DNA from: Anaerolineales bacterium
GTDB taxonomy: Bacteria > Chloroflexota > Anaerolineae > Anaerolineales > E44-bin32
Direction: 5' to 3'
DNA length: 11,093 nt
Assembly (NCBI GenBank): GCA_011772595.1
Contig: WVZH01000382.1
Span: 1 to 11,093, forward strand
Positions 6,292 to 11,093 of this stretch are shown here, in pieces (position 1 is the first letter of the stretch; every line of letters starts with the position of its first letter). The notes beneath the pieces were generated by a model. It had not been told where the DNA came from. It made no database searches and was given only the letters and a program-made list of their open reading frames with translations. The position numbers and the translations under genes are program-made.

Positions 6292-8253
6292 ATGCGACAA
6301 AAAATGAAATTAACAAAACGACTACAGCTGGCAACGGGAACCTTATGCGCAATCGTAGCCCTCGGCATGGCTTTCCCGGCTTTCGCGGGTGATACCGTGG
6401 GGCTACCCGCCCCGACCTCGGCAGCGGAAGGCGCATTCCCTGCTCAGAAGCACTACTCGCCCTATGCGGGACGCAACTTCCCAACCCAGGTCTTTTGGGG
6501 CGACACCCACCTACACACCGGGATGTCGATGGATGCGGGCGCCTTCGGCGCTCGGCTGAGTCCGGAAGACGCTTACCGCTTCGCCCGTGGCGAAGAACTC
6601 ACCTCGTCGACAGGCCTGAGGGTTAAGCTCGACCGGCCGCTCGACTTTCTCGTGGTTGCCGACCACTCCGATAACATGGGATTTTTCCCGCGTCTGTATG
6701 CGGGCGATCCAGAGTTCCTCGCCGATCCGACAGGCAAGAAGTGGTACAAGATGGTCCAGGCCGGTGGACAGGAGGGTGTCAAAGCCGCCATCGAGATCAT
6801 CATCGCCTTCTCCCAGGGTACCTTCCCCGAGAAACTCCAGTCGCTTCCCGGAAGCCCTACCTACCGCTCCGCCTGGGAGGAAACCATCGAGGCGGCCGAA
6901 AAGTATAACGATCCTGGCCGTTTTACCGCATTCATCGGCTACGAATGGACGTCCAACACCGGCGGAAACAACCTGCACCGGGTGGTGATTTTCCGTGACA
7001 GCGCCAACAAGGCCGGACGCGTGGAACCTTATACGACCCTCAAACCCCTGGGTAGCGACAATCCGCGCGATCTCTGGAAGTGGCTGCACGACTACCAAGA
7101 CAAGACCGGCGGCCGTGTACTCGCCATTGCCCACAATGGCAACTTGAGCAACGGGATCATGTTCCCAATCGTGGAGTCGTTTACCGGCAAGCCCGTGGAT
7201 CTCGAGTACGCCCGAACCCGGGCAAAATGGGAACCGCTTTACGAGGTCACGCAAATCAAAGGTGACGGGGAGGCCCATCCGTTTTTGTCGCCCAACGACG
7301 AATTCGCCAACTACGAGACTTGGGACCAGGGCAACCTAGACCTCAGCGTTCCGAAGGAGCAGGACATGCTCCAATACGAGTATGCCCGAAGCGCCCTGCA
7401 GATTGGCCTGCAGCTCGAAAAGGAGCTCGGAGCCAACCCGTACAAGTTCGGAATGATCGGATCAACAGACAGCCACACGGGGCTGGCGACGGCTGGCGAG
7501 GACAACTTCTTCGGCAAGCACTCGGGTGCGGAACCCGGACCAAAGCGCTGGGAGCATCCCATGGCCCAGGTCGGTGACAAGAAATACGAGGGCTGGTCTA
7601 TGGTCTCATCGGGCTATGCCGCTGTGTGGGCCAGGGAGAATACCCGAGCCGCGATCTTCGACGCGATGAACCGCAAGGAGACCTATGCCACCACCGGACC
7701 GCGGATGATCGTCCGTTTTTTCGGGGGCTGGGACTTCACCGATAAGGACGCGCAGAACCGACTTCCGGCTCAAATTGGCTACACAAAGGGCGTGCCAATG
7801 GGCGGCGATTTGCCCCCGGTTTCTGATGGCAAAGCACCGACCTTCCTCATTGCGGCGCTCAAGGATCCTCTAAGCGGCAATCTCGATCGAATCCAGATCG
7901 TAAAGGGATGGCTGGATGCCGGCGGTGAGCGTCACGAGAAAGTCTACGACGTGGTTTGGTCAGGTGATCGCGAGCCGGACGCGAACGGAAAGCTGCCGCC
8001 GGTGGGTAACACGGTGGACGTTGCCAACGCCATCTGGTACAACACGATCGGTGCGCCCGAGTTGATAACCGTGTGGAAGGACCCGGACTTTGATCCATCG
8101 CTGCGCGCCTTCTACTACGCTCGCGTGATCGAGATTCCGACGCCGCGATGGACCGCATACGACGCAAAGCGGTATGGTATCACGATGCCTCCGGAGGTGC
8201 CCATGATCACCCAGGAGCGGGCCTACACCTCACCGATTTGGTACACGCCGTAG
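6292..8253 (+). CDS. Secreted DUF3604 family predicted metallohydrolase (paralogue 2)
   Basis: The 653-residue product is a clear tandem paralogue of its upstream neighbour. It has a signal peptide (basic start, hydrophobic 12-30, likely cleavage AFA|GD at 32/33) and a short Ala/Pro/Gly-rich linker. The motifs run in order FWGDTHLHT (H73, H75), VVADHSDN (D124, H125), FIGYEWTS (E218), LAIAHNGNLSNG (H281) and GSTDSHTG (D393, H395), and it ends in the same SPIWYTP. The stretch EPLYEVTQIKGDGEAHPFLS is identical in both copies. Residues just after the metal motifs differ (HTGMSMDAG against HTSYSPDAG; DHSDN against DHAEY), which hints at a different substrate. AGGAG at 6280-6284 supports the ATG. 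A strong terminator follows at 8279-8314. Chemistry and substrate are not established by the sequence. Confidence 0.92.
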   Translation: MRQKMKLTKRLQLATGTLCAIVALGMAFPAFAGDTVGLPAPTSAAEGAFPAQKHYSPYAGRNFPTQVFWGDTHLHTGMSMDAGAFGARLSPEDAYRFARGEELTSSTGLRVKLDRPLDFLVVADHSDNMGFFPRLYAGDPEFLADPTGKKWYKMVQAGGQEGVKAAIEIIIAFSQGTFPEKLQSLPGSPTYRSAWEETIEAAEKYNDPGRFTAFIGYEWTSNTGGNNLHRVVIFRDSANKAGRVEPYTTLKPLGSDNPRDLWKWLHDYQDKTGGRVLAIAHNGNLSNGIMFPIVESFTGKPVDLEYARTRAKWEPLYEVTQIKGDGEAHPFLSPNDEFANYETWDQGNLDLSVPKEQDMLQYEYARSALQIGLQLEKELGANPYKFGMIGSTDSHTGLATAGEDNFFGKHSGAEPGPKRWEHPMAQVGDKKYEGWSMVSSGYAAVWARENTRAAIFDAMNRKETYATTGPRMIVRFFGGWDFTDKDAQNRLPAQIGYTKGVPMGGDLPPVSDGKAPTFLIAALKDPLSGNLDRIQIVKGWLDAGGERHEKVYDVVWSGDREPDANGKLPPVGNTVDVANAIWYNTIGAPELITVWKDPDFDPSLRAFYYARVIEIPTPRWTAYDAKRYGITMPPEVPMITQERAYTSPIWYTP

Positions 8254-8278
8254 GACTTTCTCGGGACTGCTTACGATG

Positions 8279-8314
8279 AAAAAGCGGGATAGCGAGTGCT
8301 ATCCCGCTTTTTTT
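8279..8314 (+). terminator. Strong Rho-independent terminator after the DUF3604 pair
   Basis: AAAAAGCGGGATAGC (8279-8293) and GCTATCCCGCTTTTT (8298-8312) are perfectly complementary over 15 base pairs around the loop GAGT, with a T tract running to 8314. It begins 26 bases after the stop codon of the second DUF3604 gene. The A-tract before the stem lets it also work on the opposite strand. Confidence 0.92.
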
Positions 8315-8521
8315 CGGTAGTTCTGGTTCGATGTCCCGCAGGTCTTTCGGGTTCGGTCTGGTCAAATTCGATGTCGGTCTGACCCGAATCCAGCGGGTAA
8401 CAAGGAACGATGAGTGAGGTGAAGTTGGACGCAAAGGCGTGAGGCAAGGGGCACCTTACCACAAAACCTTCAATTCCTACCGACGTCCCCTCCCCGCGAC
8501 GATCTGGACCCCGACTGCGAC

Positions 8522-9067
8522 GTGGTCGGCATGGGCGACCTGAACCTCCGGTTCCTCTGGATGCCCAAGGCGCCCGATACAACTTTTACCCAGCCGTTTG
8601 GACCGAACAAGGGGAAAGACGGTAACATCAACTTTATCTTCGGTGCAGAGACGACCCTGCCCACGGCTACCGAGGACGTGTTGGGCAACGATGCCTGGAT
8701 CATCTCGCTGCTCTTCACCTTTGTCATCGATACGCCGACCTTCGGGTTCCTCGCCGCGATGAACTTCTACGATTTCGACGCGTTCAAGGAAGATCAACGC
8801 CCGGACACCTCACAGTACCGCGGCCGCTGGTTCCTGATGCAGCCGCTCACGAAGCCGGGTCCCGGGTACGGCGCTATCTATCTGCTGCCCGAGTTTCAGC
8901 CCATGTACGACTTTGAGAACAGCGAATTCTCCCTGTGGATTGGGCCCGAGCTCGGCAAGACGCTCGCGCCTGGCCGCATCCTTTACGTCAAGCCAGGATG
9001 GGGAATCGATCCGGAGGGCGCCGAACGGAAAGTGACTTTCGAGGTCGGCTTCCGGTGGTTCTTCTGA
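8522..9067 (+). pseudogene. 5'-truncated outer-membrane beta-barrel (transporter-like) gene
   Basis: The 181-residue frame reads as the C-terminal two thirds of an outer-membrane barrel. GMGDLNLRFLW opens it, followed by FIFGAETTLPTATEDVLG, alternating polar and aromatic strands, LWIGPELGKTL and a terminal strand VTFEVGFRWFF ending in Phe, the signal for barrel assembly. The pattern resembles the transporter or 'neuromedin U'-named barrel family, which I recall near DUF3604 genes. There is no signal peptide and no ribosome site before the GTG at 8522 or the ATG at 8531. Homology-like sequence (DLDPDCDVVGMGDL) continues upstream, with the frame open back to 8423, where a TGA closes it. The gene therefore probably lost its 5' end when the terminator-bearing segment was joined to it. 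A frameshift or sequencing error further upstream is the alternative. Family assignment is moderate. Confidence 0.6.
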
Positions 9068-9329
9068 TCCGAGGGTTGTAGCGATTCATCCGGTCCCGTT
9101 GCCCAAAGGGTTTCAGGGGATAAGCCAGCCCATAGCCGCGGAGGGGTGTTCTCGAAAGAGGATGGGCCAGGCGATCTATTTGTAACAGAACCGTTGCCTC
9201 TGAACCCCCCGAGGAGCCGAAACAAAAAAGGGTGGAACAGACAGGACCGAAGAGAATAAGATAACGAATAGAAAAGAATGAGTAATGAGACAAACATACG
9301 CCTTAACGAATAATAGGAGGTGAATCACA
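9068..9329. other. Intergenic gap before the MBL-fold hydrolase gene
   Basis: No gene is visible in these 262 bases. GCCAGCCCAT (9124-9133) can pair imperfectly with ATGGGCCAGGC (9162-9172), a long weak hairpin. The right half (about 9225-9310) is purine-rich and unstructured and leads into an excellent ribosome site. Confidence 0.5.
9315..9323 (+). promoter_or_regulatory. Near-perfect ribosome binding site
   Basis: AGGAGGTGA lies six bases before the ATG at 9330 and matches the anti-Shine-Dalgarno sequence over its whole length. It fixes the start codon and suggests strong translation. Confidence 0.9.
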
Positions 9330-10616
9330 ATGAATCGAAAAGTAAAACTCATTGGAATTACGGTTTTTCTAGCAGTGGCCTTTGTAGCCGTGTACATGAA
9401 AGGGCAGCACAACGCCTCAAAAGGAAAAGGACTCGAGCTTATTAACCAGGCTGAGGCAGCCGGCGGCATGGTAAAAGACCCCAGGGGTACGGCGCCGGAC
9501 CGCTACGCCTATTATCCCGGTACTGAGGAACTGGCCGAAAATGAGATTCGTGTGGTTGTGTGCGGATCAGGCATGCCGGCCGCACGGCGCGGCCAGGCCG
9601 CAACCTGCTTCATGGTCGAGGCCGGCAACGGCGACAAGTTCTTGTTCGATATTGGCACTGGCTCCATGGCCAATGTGGCTGCCCTGATGATCCCCTACGA
9701 CTGGCTCGACAAGGTGTTCCTCACCCATCTTCATACAGACCACATGGGTGACATCGATGCCCTGTGGGCCGGGGGCTGGACCGCAGGTCGGTCAAAGTCT
9801 CTGAGGGTCTGGGGGCCCAGCGGGCAGACGCCGGAGATGGGTACCAAGTATGCGATGGAGCATTTCATGAAGCACGCCAATTGGGACTTCCAGACGCGTG
9901 CATTCAACATCAGTGCCGTCCCCGGCACCATTGAGGTGCATGAGTTTGACTACAAAGGCGAGAACCAGGTCGTCTACCAAGAGAACGGGGTGACAATCCG
10001 TTCCTGGCCAGCCGTACACACCGGCGACGGTCCGGTGACCTATTCACTGGAATACAAGGGAATGAGAATCGTCATTGGGGGAGATACCTTCCCTAACAAG
10101 TGGTATATAGAATATGCCAAGGGAGCGGATCTGGCCATTCACGAGGCCTTCATGGCACCTGAGCTGTTCGTGAAGTTGTATAACCAGCCGCCAGAGCTCG
10201 CCTGGCGTGCATGCTGCGCCTTTCACACGTCCGGACAGGCCTTTGGCAAGATCATGAGCACTGTCAAACCCCGCCATGCCGTGGCCTATCACTTCTTCAA
10301 CGAAGAGGCGACTCGGTATGTGCTCCACGATCAGATTCGCGAAACCTACGATGGGCCGCTGTCCATGGCAACGGACATGATGGTGTGGAATATTACAAAG
10401 GATGAAATCACCGAGCGCATGGCTGTGTCCACTGATGAGGCGTGGGCAGTGCCCGGTGAAGCGGTGCAACCGCCGCCTGAAAAGGGCCGACCGAATCCAT
10501 ATTCCAAGTGGATTCTTGACGGGCGCTGGGATATCAGCGATGCCCAGAAGAAGATGCTTGATGATTTCGCGGACAAGTACAATCTGTGGGACCAGGATTG
10601 GCGCAAACAGAAATGA
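9330..10616 (+). CDS. gntH: Membrane-anchored MBL-fold metallohydrolase, GntH-like (RNase Z-like)
   Basis: The 428-residue protein has an uncleaved or signal-type hydrophobic segment at about 7-22, so the enzyme should face the periplasm. The metallo-beta-lactamase fold carries HLHTDHMGD (H133, H135, D137, H138), VHTGDGPVTYSLEY (H230), IGGDTFPNKW (D252), IHEAF (H271) and YHFFNE (H321). This is the two-zinc ligand layout of RNase Z-like members. Sequence landmarks YYPGTEELAENEIRVV, FDYKGENQVVYQENGVTIRS and PLSMATDMMVWNITKD match the family that databases call 'guanitoxin biosynthesis MBL fold metallo-hydrolase GntH'. That name comes from a cyanobacterial cluster; no other guanitoxin gene is seen here, so the product should not be assumed. 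A C-terminal tail (about 370-428), rich in Pro then charged helix, lies beyond the fold. It stands alone between a long leader and a GC-rich hairpin. Confidence 0.88.
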   Translation: MNRKVKLIGITVFLAVAFVAVYMKGQHNASKGKGLELINQAEAAGGMVKDPRGTAPDRYAYYPGTEELAENEIRVVVCGSGMPAARRGQAATCFMVEAGNGDKFLFDIGTGSMANVAALMIPYDWLDKVFLTHLHTDHMGDIDALWAGGWTAGRSKSLRVWGPSGQTPEMGTKYAMEHFMKHANWDFQTRAFNISAVPGTIEVHEFDYKGENQVVYQENGVTIRSWPAVHTGDGPVTYSLEYKGMRIVIGGDTFPNKWYIEYAKGADLAIHEAFMAPELFVKLYNQPPELAWRACCAFHTSGQAFGKIMSTVKPRHAVAYHFFNEEATRYVLHDQIRETYDGPLSMATDMMVWNITKDEITERMAVSTDEAWAVPGEAVQPPPEKGRPNPYSKWILDGRWDISDAQKKMLDDFADKYNLWDQDWRKQK

Positions 10617-10651
10617 TAAGGGGTGGCAGATAGACCAGCGAGGCTGCTGAG

Positions 10652-10677
10652 GGGCCGGCCTCCGCCGGCCCTTCCCT
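10652..10677 (+). terminator. GC-rich terminator-like hairpin after the MBL-fold gene
   Basis: GGGCCGGC (10652-10659) pairs perfectly with GCCGGCCC (10664-10671) around loop CTCC, 35 bases after the stop codon. The following TTCCCTT is only a weak T tract, so termination may be partial or helped by other factors. Confidence 0.6.
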
Positions 10678-10687
10678 TGACATCGGA

Positions 10688-10809
10688 TGGGGTCACATCT
10701 TAAATATTAACTTTTTTTATCTGATTTATTTCCTCATTCACGTAAACCACTGACGGGGTATCTGGGGAGAATCACTAAACGGATTTTAAACAATTAAGAT
10801 GTGACCCCA
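10688..10809. mobile_element. MITE/REP-like palindromic element with TGGGGTCACATCTTAA ends
   Basis: TGGGGTCACATCTTAA (10688-10703) and its exact reverse complement TTAAGATGTGACCCCA (10794-10809) bound a 122-base element. The interior is AT-rich, non-coding and has no frame of note. It carries no transposase, so it would have to be moved by an enzyme elsewhere. The TGGGGTCA-type ends recall repeats linked to Y1/RAYT-type transposases in this kind of genome. I see no target-site duplication in the immediate flanks. Confidence 0.65.
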
Positions 10810-10826
10810 GGCTCCAAAAAAGCGGT

Positions 10827-10848
10827 CTTTCCGGCGAATGCCGGAAGG
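10827..10848. repeat. Short hairpin upstream of the last gene
   Basis: CTTTCCGGC (10827-10835) pairs with GCCGGAAGG (10840-10848) around GAAT, a nine-pair stem including one G-T pair. It lies 20 bases before the last start codon and just ahead of the purine-rich ribosome site. It could be a small spacer repeat or affect translation of the leader. Confidence 0.5.
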
Positions 10849-10868
10849 GAAAAAAGAGAGGATTTGCC

Positions 10869-11093
10869 ATGTTCACTAGGAACCGAGGGTTTTCAGTTTT
10901 CAGGTCTATCGTGACCACGATTGCCCTTTTGTGGTCAGCGGAACTATTCGCTGTTGATCCCGAGGAGTTTCGAACCTCGTTCATCGAACATCTCGAATTC
11001 GGCCCTGCAAAGTATTTAGGTATTGAGGGGCATGGGATGGACGCGGAAAGTATCGATGAAGCACTTTCACATATATACCATGAGAACGATCTA
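10869..11093 (+). CDS. Secreted protein, 3' end outside the window (unidentified)
   Basis: The frame opens with ATG at 10869 and runs 75 codons to the window edge without a stop. A GAGAGG ribosome site (10856-10861) lies seven bases upstream. The N-terminus is a clear signal peptide: basic start (FTRNRG), hydrophobic core about 12-22, likely cleavage LFA|VD at 28/29. The mature start reads VDPEEFRTSFIEHLEFG, then MDAESIDEALSHIYHENDL at the edge. A helix of the 'L-x-x-F/I-Y-x-x-x-x' type followed by an acidic residue recalls the scaffold region at the start of YcbB-type L,D-transpeptidases, where the next residues are usually P-x-W. That identity is a guess from a short segment; only secretion is well supported. 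Confidence 0.65.
   Translation, partial: MFTRNRGFSVFRSIVTTIALLWSAELFAVDPEEFRTSFIEHLEFGPAKYLGIEGHGMDAESIDEALSHIYHENDL

Noticed and set aside
6511..7278. A 255-codon open frame on the - strand inside the second DUF3604 gene
   Set aside because: It is the antisense shadow of a strongly conserved, GC-rich gene whose + strand carries all family motifs; its translation shows no recognisable domain or ribosome site.
9068..9329. Possible structured RNA or riboswitch in the leader of the MBL-fold gene
   Set aside because: Only one long imperfect hairpin can be drawn, and no known riboswitch core is recognisable; the purine-rich half is unstructured.
1..11093. tRNA or rRNA genes
   Set aside because: I saw no GTTCGA-type T-loop with matching acceptor arms and no rRNA signature on either strand.

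Overview
The window looks like chromosomal DNA of an uncultured Gram-negative bacterium, possibly Desulfobacterota ('Deltaproteobacteria') or a neighbouring phylum. Almost every protein has an export signal and one is an outer-membrane beta-barrel. Several intergenic gaps carry AT-rich TTCGAATTT / GGATTTTGG repeats and a TGGGGTCACATCTTAA inverted-repeat element, which I associate from memory with that group. The taxonomic call is inference. All recognised genes are on the + strand.

Layout. (1) 29-800: an AT-rich MNT/HEPN pair (minimal nucleotidyltransferase plus HEPN protein), a type VII-like toxin-antitoxin module with overlapping genes, closed by a probable Rho-independent terminator at 907-956. 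(2) 1073-1525: a small secreted helical protein resembling Spy/CpxP. (3) 1827-3799: a translationally coupled pair, a membrane-anchored PpiC/parvulin-type prolyl isomerase and a protein with a HupE-like periplasmic N-terminal domain whose usual permease domain is replaced by two transmembrane helices and another soluble domain. (4) 4209-6113 and 6292-8253: two secreted paralogues of the DUF3604 family, PHP-like predicted metallohydrolases, each preceded by related AT-rich repeats; a textbook terminator (8279-8314) closes the second. (5) 8522-9067: the C-terminal part of an outer-membrane barrel protein lacking its own N-terminus and signal peptide. (6) 9330-10616: an N-terminally anchored metallo-beta-lactamase-fold hydrolase of the RNase Z-like type that databases name GntH. 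(7) 10688-10809: a MITE/REP-like palindromic element, followed by the start of another secreted protein (10869 to the window end).

Working model (inference): regions 3-6 form an envelope-located hydrolase neighbourhood. A periplasmic foldase and a HupE-like membrane protein sit upstream of two exported metallohydrolases, an outer-membrane barrel (perhaps decayed) and a third exported metallohydrolase. The substrate is unknown. The MNT/HEPN pair is probably an unrelated mobile accessory module.
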